64,000 nt of DNA from positions 310,001-374,000 of the forward strand of contig JAGPNK010000003.1 of the NCBI GenBank assembly GCA_020746835.1, given 5' to 3'. Shown here piece after piece: positions 1 through 11,685 of this stretch. Below the pieces are notes generated by a model. That model saw nothing but the letters and a program-made list of their open reading frames with translations, ran no database searches and was not told where the DNA came from. This DNA comes from Stachybotrys elegans. Its lineage: Eukaryota > Ascomycota > Sordariomycetes > Hypocreales > Stachybotryaceae. Position 1 is the first letter of the stretch. The number at the start of each line of letters is the position of its first letter. Made by a program: the position numbers and the translations under genes.

Positions 1-355
1 ACGACGTTGGGACGTCACGTCAAATAACATACCCGAGCGTCTGGGGAACGTTGGTGATGTCGACCATCATGCGGGGCCTCAGACGGTAGCGGTGGTAGAC
101 CTCCATGTTGTTGCGGTACGAGTACTCGCCGGCAGCACCGTTGCGGTAGTAGGTGTAGTTGGTGGCGGGCAGGTAGCGCTGAGCAACCCATTCGAAGTCA
201 GGGATGCCGACGATAGAGGTGACGTTGGGCAGCTCATTGTCGGGCAGGGCACCCAACTGCATCTCGATGCCCGTGTCGGGAGACTCGAGGAAGGGACGGG
301 CGGCCATGACGCCAGAGGCCATGGCGGCCGAGACGAGGATCTGCTGGGAGCGCAT
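1..355 (-). CDS. FMN-dependent alpha-hydroxy-acid dehydrogenase (lactate oxidase/cytochrome b2-like), first exon, cut by window edge
   Basis: Only the N-terminal exon is present (355 down to 34). It ends at a GTATGT donor whose intron runs off the left edge. The visible ~107 residues begin with a signal peptide-like stretch (MRSQQILVSAAMASGVMAA). They continue into a segment with the arrangement seen at the start of FMN-dependent alpha-hydroxy-acid dehydrogenases: an N-terminal helix, a short YRNN segment, then RLRPRMMVDITNV. In this family that RLRPR...D segment opens the TIM barrel that binds FMN and oxidises L-2-hydroxy acids such as lactate. The flavin-binding and catalytic His/Arg residues lie outside the window, so substrate cannot be judged. 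The signal peptide suggests a secreted or vacuolar member rather than the mitochondrial cytochrome b2 type. The first ATG at 355 is the natural start because it opens the hydrophobic leader. Confidence 0.7.
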
Positions 356-2716
356 CGTGCAAGAGGGGAAGTGAGAGACAGGAGCAGAGAGAGAGTGTAT
401 GAGTGAGAAGTGCTGCTTGGCCTTGTATCTGGAGGGGAATGTCTTTCCACTTGCAGTGCTGCTCTCCTTCCGGCGACAAACGAAGGGGCGGCCGGCGCGA
501 CTTTATACTGCTGCTTCCCGGGCGCCGGGATTGTCGTAGCAGCGATTGCACACCCTCATCCACAATGTGTTCGCGTGGGATGGCCGAAAGCAGCGCGGCC
601 CATGTGACGGAACGGATGGGAACCTGGATCTCCCATGACGAATCAATGCCTAGGCCAGAAGGAGAGGGTTCCCACGATGCATCATCCCGGCAATGAGAGG
701 ACCGGCCGCCCCACCATCTTAATTGATCCTGTCTTGTCTTTACAGTACATACTACGGCCAAAGGTCTTGACCGAACATTGAGGAGCGGCTGCCCCTGGCG
801 CAGAGGGCGGGGAACCCAGCAGCCAAGTGGTCGGCAGTACTGCAATACCCCTGGGCTTGCCCTCTGTCGGAGACATATTATCCCACGGCTGTTGCAGCGC
901 GGCGCGGTGCAGCGCAGCATTTTGCCTTTTGCCTTTTCGTGTCCGGCACGCCCGATCTCGGGAGATTCATGCATGCTGTAGGAGCCTCTCGTCCCCCTGT
1001 TTGACCTGACCGACACAAGCAGCAGCTCAGCAACGACACGAGCGGACCGCAGCCGGGGCCTCGCCCAGATGAGGAAGTTGAACAGGCTGCTGCGACAGGC
1101 TTGGCCCACGGCCTCGTTTGGCTCGCCTTCCCATGTCGGCCGCCACCCGAGTTAAGGCTCGTGTTGCCTCAACTGCCCTAGCCCATGACCAATGTTTGGG
1201 TGGCTGACGGGTCGGCAGCAGCAGGGGTCTTCGGCATCTGCCATTTCGCCATCTCCACTGCAATCTCCATGTAATCCCTTCTCTGCGGAAACCTGCCAGC
1301 TCTTTGGCTTCCCAACAGCCCAAATGGGAAGTAGAGAGGAGGACAGGAACGGATCCAAGATGCATCCAATCTTGCGTCCCATCTTGCATCCATCTCGCAT
1401 CCATCTACGTAACTCAACTCCACTAGGCGGGCCGATTTATTTTCTTGAAACCATGGGCTACCACCAGATTGATAGGGCCTTTTCCGGCAGCAGAGAGGGT
1501 TCTCACGTCATGACGACTGAAGACAGCATTGCAGCGCCCCCAGCTAGTCCCGTTTGATGTTGATATCGGGGCCTGTATTGCCCAGGTCCTGATAAGGCTC
1601 AACTGGAATGGGATCGATCGCGGATCGCAAGCCTGCAATCTGCAGCCCTGGAGTCAATAATTACTCAACGACCTCGGCTGCTCATTCTTGGCGATGCTGT
1701 CCAACGGTTGATCCACCATGATCCGTGGTGGATGTGCCTTTTTCTGTTGTACTACTTTTTTATTTATTTATTTTATTAATAATTTGCATTGCTTTTTTAT
1801 CGCAACATGGATGGGCCATCGCACGTCAAACCGCCACCATTGTCGATGTGGATGGCATCACTACGCTTGTTTGTTTCTTGTTTTGTGTTTTGATTCCATC
1901 ACTCTATCTGCTACCATCGTCGTCATTCTTGCCTCCACTGCAGCCTGGATGTGTCTGTCAATTCCAGGCTGCGGCTGCTCTCCTCGGGTGCGTCCATGGA
2001 ACATGCTAAGATCAACGCACGGGCAAAACTGGAACCAACTAGCTGGGCCAAGTACAGCGTCGTGCCGATCACATCATGCATATTAGTGCTGTTCCAGAAT
2101 TCGATGCTGTTCCAGACATTGATGGGATGGACCAGCTACCAATGGACCATGGTGAGCATGGGCGAAGAGATTAAAAAGGAGGCACACTGCATTCAAGATT
2201 TTTCACAACGATGCCAGATTTCTCAGGTAACAACCTTTTTTTCCTTTTTTTTTTCTTTAGCGAAAACCACGGTGACGTGACGTCTCTGCTCTTGGCAATC
2301 ACCGGTGCCTCGCTAGTAGTTGTGGCTGTGAGACCGGATGATGCCGTCCGTCCCAGCTTGCATCAAAACGTGGTCCAAGGCATGACCCGAGGATTTTCCT
2401 CTTCCGTCCCTTTTCCTGGCAAAATTCCAGAATGCCAAGCTTCTCTTTCGAAACCCGGGTCACACATCACCGTTGCATCATCCATGCAGCAGCCACAGTC
2501 GTCATGAAGAATAACACTGACAGCTCTATAGAGGGCTAAAACACCTGCCTCATCGGTTCCGGAGCTGTCACATTGCCGTATTCCATGTCGGCAATGCCGG
2601 TGTGCGTCCGCCTTTATCCTGCACACCCAACCCAGCGGCTCCGACACTATCGTCTAAGCTTATTTACATGATGCCCGTGCTCAGCCACACGGCCTCGTAC
2701 TGCTGTGCGTATGCTT
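356..2716. other. Long intergenic region, no gene recognised
   Basis: About 2.4 kb between the dehydrogenase start and the terpene cyclase 3' end. Open frames up to 291 codons occur on the minus strand near 234-1109. Their composition is Arg/Ser/Pro-rich without recognisable domain structure, and they overlap the leader of the dehydrogenase in another frame. A T-rich tract lies at about 1738-1800 and T-runs at about 2235-2262. I see no convincing exon chain. Confidence 0.55.
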
Positions 2717-3951
2717 TCACAGGCTAAAGTCGATGCTCTGGTCATTATTCCTCACGCCCGAGACATCATATCTCTTGGTCTCCAGGCTATAACCTTGTTA
2801 GCTGACGTGTACAACTCAATAGGCAATCATCCTACCTCCAGATCAAGTTGCCCACGCAGTTGCTTCGTTGAATCTCGATAAACTCTCTGATCTTCTCTTG
2901 TACTTCAGGTTCCAACCTCGGCTCCTCGGATAGTAATTCTCTCGCTGCTTCGTCGAAGCGCTTTTTCGAGGCCTGAAGTGCTGCCACTGATAGAGCCATC
3001 GCCTCGTTCATGTCCATGGTCGTTGCAAACGTCAAAGGGACAATACTATCGAGGCACCCAAGCTTGATCTCCTTCCTGAGGGAAAGAAGATCATTAGTGA
3101 TGGAGATGATGATGTTTGTCTCGTCCCAGAGCGCGCACATGGCGCTGCTGTTCATGACGTGAAGTGGGAGGTGCGCCGCCATGGAATATTCTCCCACGGC
3201 AGAACCAATGTAGACGGCACTGGTTCCCAGGCGAAATGACCAGTACTCGTCGAGCGTGGGGATCTCTCCGCGCAGCCGCCCCAGCTGCTCGACCTCGGAG
3301 GCCCTCATAAACCTCTCAATCTCGTCGCCGAAACGGCGCAGCTGGCTCTCGTTGTAGAATGATCGGAGTGCGTATCCAATCACATCAAAGCTCTGCACAA
3401 TGTGGCTCTGTGGTTTCAGATCATGTTCGCCTTGAGCTGTATCTGTCAAACCCAAGCAGCTATTGACGAAGCGGAGAGTCTGGTCTCGATAGGTCTGAGC
3501 GCCACTGAGGCTCTCCGAGTAGGCTCCGCTGGGCTCGTCGATTTCATCATCCCACGTAAACAGCCAGATGACCAAATAAGCCAGGGTCTCGAGACACTCG
3601 GGGGAGGTATCAGGCCACCACAGGGCTGTAAAGAGCGCGAAATCCGTCCTTTCCAATCTCTTCTGCTTCTCAGTGCTGAAGCTGAGGCTGTGCCAAGTCT
3701 TTGTTAGAGGAATGTTCCATTGTAAGCAAAGGGTCATCTCACCTCTGAATTTTCTGATTCACTGTATCCCGCAGAGGCTCAAGCCAAGGACTGACGTGCC
3801 GGTGACTGATTCCCTTCCAGTCTTGGAAGATTGGCCGCAGGTCAGGAAGATGAGCTGTTTGGCCTCTTATTTTGAGAAGCAATTCATCACGCTTATCGAC
3901 CGGCGGCGATAACACCACATGAGAGTGCTCCGATGTCTGCGCCATTGTCAT
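2717..3951 (-). CDS. Class I terpene cyclase (sesquiterpene synthase-like)
   Basis: Three exons, 3951/3945..3743, 3687..2836 and 2786..2717, give about 374 aa from the second ATG (3945), a normal length for a fungal sesquiterpene cyclase. The enzyme class ionises a prenyl diphosphate (usually farnesyl-PP) with three Mg2+ and cyclises it. Both metal-binding motifs are present: the aspartate-rich DDEIDE (about residues 114-119) and the NSE triad NDLLSLRKE (N266, S270, E274). The C-terminus carries the usual WSLETKRY segment with the RY pair. This last exon is only 70 nt and is easily missed, because reading through intron 2 gives a false stop after GNLIWR. Introns are 55 and 49 nt with CTAAC branch sites. 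The gene is transcribed divergently from a P450 across 532 bp, the usual arrangement for a cyclase and its tailoring oxidase. Product unknown. Confidence 0.88.
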
Positions 3952-4483
3952 GGTGCAAAGATTCAGCGAAAAGTAGCAATGTGGTTCGGTCATGTGAACC
4001 AGAAAGACGCTTGACAATGGGAATGTATTACAATATCCATATCGTCCACTTGTTCTGAATACTTCTTATACTTGGATTCGGCTTCAACCTATTCGGGAAG
4101 CAACCTCGCAAGGCAGATTCAGACCACCTAGGCCTGGTCTTTGTAGATAAGGCAACGTTATGCATGGCGGCAATAACCCAATTAGGAGCTTCTATATCGC
4201 GTGATGTGATGCCAACCACCTATCATATTCTCATACGAGGTGCTTCCCTCAATAGCCCTCGCTTCAGCGGCCAATCGCATCGTACAGCATGAACCAATCG
4301 TGATGCAACTGTGTAAGCTTACAGATATCGGGGTTGAATCGCCCGATGTCTTTGACGCGGGGGTTCGCTCTCTTCGCGCTCATAATATGGCGGTATTTAG
4401 TCTGCGCTTCCTCTTCAGGCTTGATCAGCGAGAGCACATCCTATCTAATCTGAAAGTCAGCATCTAGTCGCCAGCTTATCAAC
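3952..4483. promoter_or_regulatory. Bidirectional promoter between terpene cyclase and P450
   Basis: A 532-bp divergent intergenic region. It contains CCAAT boxes on the plus strand (around 4269 and 4293). It also has an inverted repeat ATCGGG (4327-4332) / CCCGAT (4342-4347) separated by 9 nt, which places CGG and CCG triplets in the geometry often bound by Zn2Cys6 regulators. No pathway regulator lies next to the pair in this window. The regulatory role is inferred from position only. Confidence 0.5.
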
Positions 4484-6293
4484 ATGGCATTTAGTATTAT
4501 TCACGAAGATAGCAGGCCGCCAGCTTTGGCGATTCTCGCAGTCGCCAGCATCGTCGCATATGTCGGTCTCGCCATCTACAGAATCACCTTGCATCCGCTA
4601 GCCCGGTTCCCTGGACCGCGTTTGGCAGCGATAACGAAATGGTACGAAGCGTACTTTGACATCTTTTACAAAGGAGGATCCCAGTACACCAGCAAGATCA
4701 GGGAGATGCACGATCGCTATGGCCCAATCGTGCGCATCAACCCAGACGAAGTCTCGGTACGTGATGCCGACTTCCATGACAGGCTCTACGCCCCTCCGCG
4801 CTCCGAGATTCGGCACCGTCACCCACATTTCTCTACGACCCTCGGCACAACCAAGGGCTCATTCAGCACAGTAGACCACAAGCTACACAAGAGTCGCAGG
4901 ACGGCATACTCGCCCTTTTGGGGCTCGGCCAACGTGATGGCCGCTGAACCCTTGATCATGGGAATGGTCAATGATCTCTGCAAGCACGTAGCAGGCATGC
5001 AAGAAGGCAGCGGCACAAGTCTGCGCACACTTTTCGCTGCTACAAGCTTCGACACCTTCTACACGTGGGCTTTTGGAAGCTCATTAGGCTTGTTGGATAA
5101 TCTCAAGCTCGCGTACGACATTAATGAGGCAGTCGAGATTGGCGTCACGAGCCCGCCATTGCACCGAATCTTCCCATCTATGATGCCCATTGCGAGACTC
5201 ATACCATCCAAGATTCTCCGCTACGCTTCTTCCCATTTGAACAACGTCATGGGACTCCACTCAGTAAGCACGCCACAAGAGGACAACAAAACGCGGCCCT
5301 AACTTCTGATAGATGATTGTCAAGGCATCGGAAGAGTGGATCGCAGCATACAGCGGCCAGTCAGACGAGAAGCAGCTGATCGGTCACTCAAAGCCTCAGC
5401 CTCGAACACTGTTTGATGTTCTCCGTAACAGCAATGCCCCAGAGGAGGAAAAGACTGCGTCTCGGATGGCTCAGGAAGGGATTGAGATGTTCATGGCCGC
5501 ATACACGCCAGGCCGTACCTCGATGCTGGCCATGCACTATCTGCACGCCCACCCACATGTGCTTGAGAGGATCCGAAACGAACTGGATCAGGTAAACCCA
5601 GACCCTGCTATGGATCTGACCTTTGCCAAACTCAACTCCCTCCCCTACCTGGTAAGTCACAGCTTAAAGCTCGTCGCAGCCTCTTGTGCAGGCCGTGGGC
5701 ACACTAACATGAGTAGCGTGCAACGATGAAGGAGATACTTCGCATCACATTTCCCGTGGGAGCTCGGCTTCCGTTCCTGTGTGCGGAGGACCTCGAGTTT
5801 CAAGGGTGGAGGATTCCAGCGAATGTAAGCTCGTCATCAAGTCATGCCTGACATGGCGATGCAACTGACAATGAATATCAAGACGGGAGTTTCGGTAAAC
5901 CACCGAATCCTGCTTTTTGACCCCGATGTTTTCAAGAATCCATACGAGTTCAACCCGGAGCGATGGCTTGATGCGTCTCACCCAATCGATGAGAAGAGGT
6001 ACTACATCCCGTTCGGAAAGGGAGCTCGAAGCTGTCCAAGTAAAGAGTGCGTACATAACCCAAGCTCTTCGCCCGATGTATTGCAAACCGCCCGTTTCTA
6101 ACATGATCTTGTGGATAGATTCGCGACTCAGTTTATTCAGCTCATCGTTGCTACTCTGATCCAGCGCTTCGACTTCAACATGGATGACGCTATCTGGGAG
6201 CGTGATGTGGCGGCTGCCAGCGAATCAGTTCTGACATCACCAAGTACCGAAAGCAAAGGTCTCAAGATTTATCCTGTCGGCCAGCGGTATTAA
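4484..6293 (+). CDS. Cytochrome P450, trichodiene-oxygenase-like class, terpenoid tailoring candidate
   Basis: Five exons (4484..5263, 5313..5651, 5717..5824, 5883..6046, 6119..6293) give about 521 aa. An N-terminal membrane anchor (about residues 14-35) is followed by a Pro-rich hinge (HPLARFPGPRL), typical of ER-bound fungal P450s. The K-helix ExxR (KEILR) and a heme loop FGKGARSC with the cysteine ligand are present. Two features are odd. The residue two after the heme cysteine is Ser (CPS) instead of the near-universal Gly. The I-helix reads AAYTPGRT, without the acidic residue of the usual A/GGx(D/E)T(T/S) motif. Overall resemblance is to the fungal CYP family containing trichodiene oxygenase, judged from the N-terminal half. 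It is divergent from the terpene cyclase, so the likely role is oxidation of the cyclase product. Intron 4 splits the codon just after the heme loop. Confidence 0.85.
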
Positions 6294-6421
6294 TTAAGAC
6301 GGCGTGAGTCTAAACAGGGGCTGGTTATGATGGAGTGGGCTTGTTTCAACGTGTTCTTTTATTCTCTGGAGATTTATTTCTTCCTGAATAGTTATGCTAA
6401 AAACTTCCAAGTAGACTGATT

Positions 6422-8651
6422 TCACTGGAAGTTGACTGCCACGCTTGACGCTCCCATCTTTTGGCCGTCAACGTAAACATTAAACTCGAGAGTCGCCCCA
6501 GAGGGAATCATCTCAATGACATAGTTCACTCTTTTCAACATCTCGCCCTTGGGGTTCTTGAAATCCTTCCATTTCGAGAAGGGTAGGGTAGGCTTCCAGG
6601 TAATTGAGCACATATAGTTGACCGAGTCAGTCCCCCGCGATGGCGGCTTCTGTTCATCACACTCGTAGATCCACTCGGTAATTGAATGGCCAGGATCGCT
6701 TCTATATGTGCGGTACCAGCTATTACGCACTGCGCCCATATTAGAACTCTCGTCGCCCTGCAGGATGGTCAGTAATCGTTATCAAGAATCGTTGGTCATG
6801 GATGGCGATGCTTACCCTCTTAAGATACCACTGCATCTGGTTATCGGCCATATATCGATCCTCATTCTCGTCGAATCTCATATCGGCTTTTTCGTGAGTG
6901 CCAGCGACGAAAGGGCACTGGAACTTGTATCCATAGCTGGCACGAGAAATCGTCGAAGTCACTTTGATAGGAAGGCTCTCAGGTGACAGTGATGTGATAT
7001 TTCTTTGGGCCACGTTGTCTAGGAAGCCTTTGTACACCGCTCCCCGACATATCGCGGTGCGACTGTCCATGATATTAGTACGATATGTTGCCATTTTCGC
7101 GGTCAGGCACTCACGGTCTCATGCCACCCGACTGCAAAATGTCGATACGAGAGGACTGGAATCGGTCCCTCAGATGTTCGTAGAGGTAGGGACTGGCGCC
7201 GAATCCTCCAACCAGAATGATACCCTGAAAATGATGAGCTTTGCGTATCACAAAAACTGGATGGCAGCTTACATTTACAGAAAGACCTTTCCCCTTCGCA
7301 CCTTTTATCTGCTCGTCGACCAAGTTGTCAATATCCTTTAAGACGGTGCTGAATATCTCCTTGACGTGATTTCTAAACATGTCAGTACTTCAACCGATAC
7401 GCCATTCAAGAATGATTGTGGCTTACGCTGTGAACATCATCCGAGCGTTCTTGATGGGCGGATCGCACTTTGCGTCAGTGGTTTTGCCGTTACGAAACGC
7501 CGCTGCAGGAACTCGGATAGGGTAATCTCGCTCGAGTGAGGGTGTAAATTGAGGCTTGACACCCCTCTCCCAATCTTCGCGCAGCACATCATTGATGTCG
7601 TTTTTGCTAAGGTGATCCCATCGCCTGCCCAAGCACTTGTGGCATTTGATCTCAAATGCTTGGTCAACAAAGATGCCACCGCAGAGGCCGCCTTGCGCGT
7701 CATCGTATTAGCTGGTAGTCTTTCAGCCTGGGGACCAAGTCCAGTACCTGTGCCTTCCACTGCCTCCTCCATCCTAACTGGATTGGGACCGGTGATCTTG
7801 TAAGTAATGAGATCCTGTTTTTGTCAACAACGCTCTTGGCTATAGAACTCTTTCTTGGCGTGACCTACCACAGTACCACCACCTGCGTCGCAGACCATGA
7901 ATACATCACCCTTGGTGACCTTTCGCCCAGGCTCGCAGAGAGTCGATAGCGCAGCAGCCTCGGGCTCAGGAGCAAAACTCAATATAGTTTCCCCGCCAAG
8001 CCTGAAGTCTAGCATGCCGGCATTTGCCGCAGCTTGCCTCATTTCTTGCCTAGCATATCCTTTCCAGATAGCAGGGACTGTGATGACAACATGGAAGCGC
8101 AGCGCGTCAACGACGGCTTGTCCACGCGCCTTGGTGATGGTCGCGAGCACATGAGCCCAGAGAGCACGGAGGTAGTCCGTCACTAGATCCACTGCTGTCT
8201 TGCTCTCTACGCGTAGAAACTGACGCGCTCTGAGTACAAACTCAGAAGACCTTAGACGTGGCTCAAGGTCTTCCTCTTTCACCAGCAAGAGTTTGAACCA
8301 CCGGACCGGGTCGCCGTCCGGGGGTACAAGGTAGCCCCACGACATCTCTCCATCTTCGTAGAATATTTCCGTCGGCACTTTTCCCTCTTCGCGGCCGGTT
8401 CCTGGCCAGCTGGTGATGATGTTTACGTCGCCGCTCGTCCAATCAGCCGCTGTTGCCCAGGCCACACCTGAGAAGCTAGAACCGGAAAAGTCAGTAAGGT
8501 GATTCAAGATGGTTCTCAAAGCTGTACTGTGAAAAACATACGTGGTGCCGAAATCAATGCCAATGACTAGGATGTCATCGTCATTATCGTCCGACACTGT
8601 GTCTGAAATGGACAGCAGTCCCAGCTTGGCCATGGTGAGCGACTGGTTCAT
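6422..8651 (-). CDS. Hsp70-like ATPase (actin-fold, HSPA12-like fungal family)
   Basis: Eight exons (8651..8542, 8475..7869, 7814..7748, 7691..7427, 7372..7273, 7224..7115, 7062..6816, 6757..6422) join to about 613 aa. The actin/Hsp70 ATP-binding motifs survive only after splicing: phosphate-1 loop GIDFGTTFSGVAW, phosphate-2 CDAGGGTVDL, and adenosine motif LVGGFGASPYL. The protein has no canonical peptide-binding domain and no EEVD tail. The C-terminal ~190 residues are a divergent beta-rich extension ending SVAVNFQ. Such proteins are common and multi-copy in filamentous ascomycetes, with no assigned client or pathway. The gene lies tail to tail with the P450 (128 bp apart), but I have no reason to place it in the terpene pathway. 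The start at 8651 is the first ATG; a second in-frame ATG lies at 8633. Confidence 0.85.
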
Positions 8652-9468
8652 GAAGGGTTTGTGCTGTTAGGTAATTCGGCCGAGGAGGGAGTTCTTGAAT
8701 TATGATTTGGCGATTGTGACATAGGACCACTCGCAAGGATATGAAGGTTGTAGAAAGGGTTGGCACATTAATATAGCATTCTCCACCATCAATTACGTAT
8801 CCCAGTATTCTTCTGGTGTTTGAGTTGCATGGATGTCAAGCGCCATTGCACCACAAGGCTCTCGAGCCGCCGGCCTCTTCTCAGGCCTTTCTCGTATCTG
8901 CACATGCACGCACAGACACTTGGTCAAATTGCAGGAGGCCTTCACCTTGGCTGGCGGCTCGGTGTTCATCTTTGACCAATCATGAGGCGGCACATCCTCA
9001 TGATTCATTTGTGGCGTCTTGACTGCATATATTCTTGTCTCAGATTGCCGCCGAATCACATCTTCGACCAATCAATACGCGGTCCGGTCTTGCCTCACTT
9101 TCAATGCGAAACTTCCACCTGCGACTGTTAGCCTCTTGCTTATGCGTCGTGACCTGAAAAGTGGAAGAAGAGCCTGATCTATTTGCGGTATAGATACTTC
9201 TCGTACACAGGTGAGATATGGTGCTTTTTCAGTTGGTCACAATATCTCACCCACAGTTGGTTTCTTGTCAGCCTCATTGTGAGAGTTCAAAAGCTTGGTC
9301 GCTTTGACTTGAGAAGCGCCTGTTTTACTGTTTATGTCGTATACTGCGTACGCGCATCAGACACGAGAGCCGGCCACAGGACCTTTTGCGGGTTTATTCA
9401 CTAGGTTGTCAACACCTGAAGACCCCCATTGTCAATCTCAACTTCAGGTCTGACTCAACGACTTGTCA
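8652..9468. other. Intergenic region, divergent promoters
   Basis: 817 bp between the diverging Hsp70-like and coiled-coil genes. Short open frames occur on both strands, but none has a recognisable domain or splice context. A TTAATATAGCAT stretch near 8768 could serve as a TATA element for the Hsp70-like gene. Confidence 0.5.
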
Positions 9469-10990
9469 ATGATGGCCAACATGCAGGCTCCCAATTCTCC
9501 CGAAGATGTAGAGATGGCAAATTCAGAGCTGGTAGATCCGCGGATCGACGACTTGGCAAAGCCATGCTTGCCTCCTGGTAATGTCAACCCCCCTCTACCA
9601 AGATGGAACATGGGTAATACCCAATACCATTGCAGAATAAATCCCCGCTCGAGATACTCATTCTAAATCATTCACGCTTCACAGTCAAGCAAACAGAGTG
9701 CGCCGCCCAGCAGACTGAGAAGAGTGAATCGCCCCTCCCAGAATCTCAGGACGAGATTAAGAGGCTCCAGGAGGAACTCTCTTTGGCAAAAGAGCAATAC
9801 ACCAATTCTCAGGACGAGATAAAAGGACTCCAGGAGGAGCTCTCTTCGGCAAAAGAGCAATACGCTAATTCTCAGGACGAGATTAAAGGGCTCCAGGAGG
9901 AACTCTCTTCAGCGAAAGGGCAATTCACTAAATCACAGGTCGACTTGAGGATGGCCAGGAAGCAGTGGAAGCAGGCTGCTCAAGAGCTGAACAAGCAGCG
10001 CACGTCTGCTGCCGCTTTCCATGCTGTCACCGACGACTACCTGAAGCAGCAGATTGGAGAACTGAGGTATGACATACGCTGCCTGGCTGAACGATACTTT
10101 GGAAATTTGCCACTTCGGCCATGGCCTACACCACATCGGCAAAGTCATGACACCAGGCAGGCCATAATCATGCCAAACGAGTATGGGCAGTGCCCTGCCT
10201 CCGCAGAGTTGGCAGAGTCGTTTTTGTGGCGTGTGATAGGCAAGAAAATATTTTGGAAGTATCAATGGGCTACGAGGTATCCTGGCAGAGGCCTCCTGTA
10301 CCTCCAAGATCATCTAGAGCCTCCCGAGCGTGAGTTTAGGCTGATTTTCAGTTTCTCTCCGGAGCTGGACTGATCACTTTGAGTCTAGAAGTGGTTGACG
10401 AGGATGGCGTCCAAACTCCTCTGCAGCTGGATGCTCTCAGAAAATATCACATGTGGCGAGCCACGACAGCGCAGATGATCTTCAAAGCAGACAATGACAA
10501 GGAGGAGCAAGAAGCGTGGACACGGGTCGCAAATCATCTGATAAAGCAGTACATTGACCCAGTGGCTACAGAGCTGATTCCGGTTCCAAAAGAGGGTCAA
10601 TTTCACAGTCTCCTTCACGAAATCATTGTCAAAGCGTTGAAGCTAGACCGGGAACTAAGCCAACAACTTGCCGTGGTCCGCTGGGTGTTTGAAGATGCAA
10701 GAGTTGATGCTCCAGCCGACGCATCGGAAGATGCGCACCAAGACAGAGATGCCCAGAGCTCTCGGGACGGCGTGCGTGTCATCGTTGCGCCAGGTGTGAC
10801 AAAGCGCGGCAAGTCTTCTGGAGAAGACTTTGGAGAGGTGATAGAGTTGATGCCGGCGGAAGTCGTCGTGGTTCGGAATTTGCTCTCAAGGGAGAGCAGA
10901 CGAGAGTCGGGTGCTCCGCATGCAGAACATGGAATTGGCGGCGAGGGGAGTTGGAGCCATTCGAGTAAAAGGGGATATTTTGGTTGGTAG
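9469..10990 (+). CDS. Coiled-coil protein with tandem 21-residue repeats, unknown function
   Basis: Three exons (9469..9577, 9685..10329, 10389..10990), about 451 aa. I do not recognise a catalytic domain. After an acidic N-terminus come three tandem 21-residue units of the form SQDEIKxLQEELSxAKEQYxN (9744-9932), which are strongly heptad-like. A further helical segment follows (KQWKQAAQELNKQRTS). The middle and C-terminal parts are mixed alpha-rich sequence containing MPNEYGQCPA and a basic, Ser-rich tail ending GYFGW. No signal peptide or membrane segment is visible. The first splice must use the acceptor at 9684, because the nearer AG at 9634 leads at once to a stop. ATGs at 9469 and 9472 are both possible. 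Function is likely structural or oligomerising, but this is inference. Confidence 0.65.
9744..9932 (+). repeat. Three tandem 63-bp units encoding a coiled-coil heptad repeat
   Basis: Units at 9744-9806, 9807-9869 and 9870-9932 are highly similar in DNA sequence. Each keeps the reading frame of the surrounding gene and encodes a 21-residue (three-heptad) unit. The third unit is the most diverged at its 3' end (GQFTK instead of EQYxN). Near-identity at the DNA level suggests recent expansion or homogenisation. Confidence 0.8.
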
Positions 10991-11685
10991 TGTTGTTTTT
11001 ACCAGACATTGAATCACACATGGAATCTGACGGCTTCAAGAATGACCTTTGCTTTTCAGATCTAATTGTTGGGGCTTACCGGTCAAGCTCGTCATCTAAG
11101 AGTTTAACACATGGCCGCCAATAGAGACCAGGCAGCAGCGCCCCGAGTATAATTTGGCGAATGAACCAAATATTCCTTCACGTGCCGGCACTGCCCGCAT
11201 CATATGCCGGAGAGCCGAGAAGCGAGCTCCAATGTTGCCCGGTGGGAGGGACGTCTTCCAGAAGGTCTTCCAAAAGGGGAAACGACCACGCGAAATTGTG
11301 AGTGGGACGGCCACAGCGGGGAAATAGAGTGCCTCTTTAGAGGCGGGAATGTGCCTGGGCTGAGGAGCGCATGGATGCTGCGCCCCAAGAGGATGGTCAG
11401 ATCTTGTAGCTAAAGTGCGTCGGGCGCCGATCGAGGCTGACTGGAGGGACGTAGGATGGAAATGACGAAAGGGCGTGAGGAAGATAAGTAGGCGCAATGG
11501 TCCTGATGTTGCCTCGAATGTTCTTCATCCCTCATCCATATTTCTACACGTATACAATCCAGCGACTTGTTAGAAACATCCTCGTCGCCCTATTGCTGTA
11601 TACTTGTACACACACATACACACAGAGAAACAGCAAGAGTCCTTTACACTCTACCACTCCCCAACCGATTGCACACATTACCACA
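10991..11685. other. Intergenic region and promoter of the small Gly-rich gene
   Basis: 695 bp. Open frames on both strands (for example 11096-11497 minus) show no domain and look like chance frames. The last ~150 bp contain CA-rich repeats (ACACACATACACACAG) typical of a fungal 5' leader. Confidence 0.5.

Noticed and set aside
234..1109. Open frame of 291 codons on the minus strand next to the dehydrogenase start
   Set aside because: Arg/Ser/Pro-rich random-looking composition, overlaps the true leader and signal-peptide exon in another frame, and no domain or splice context.
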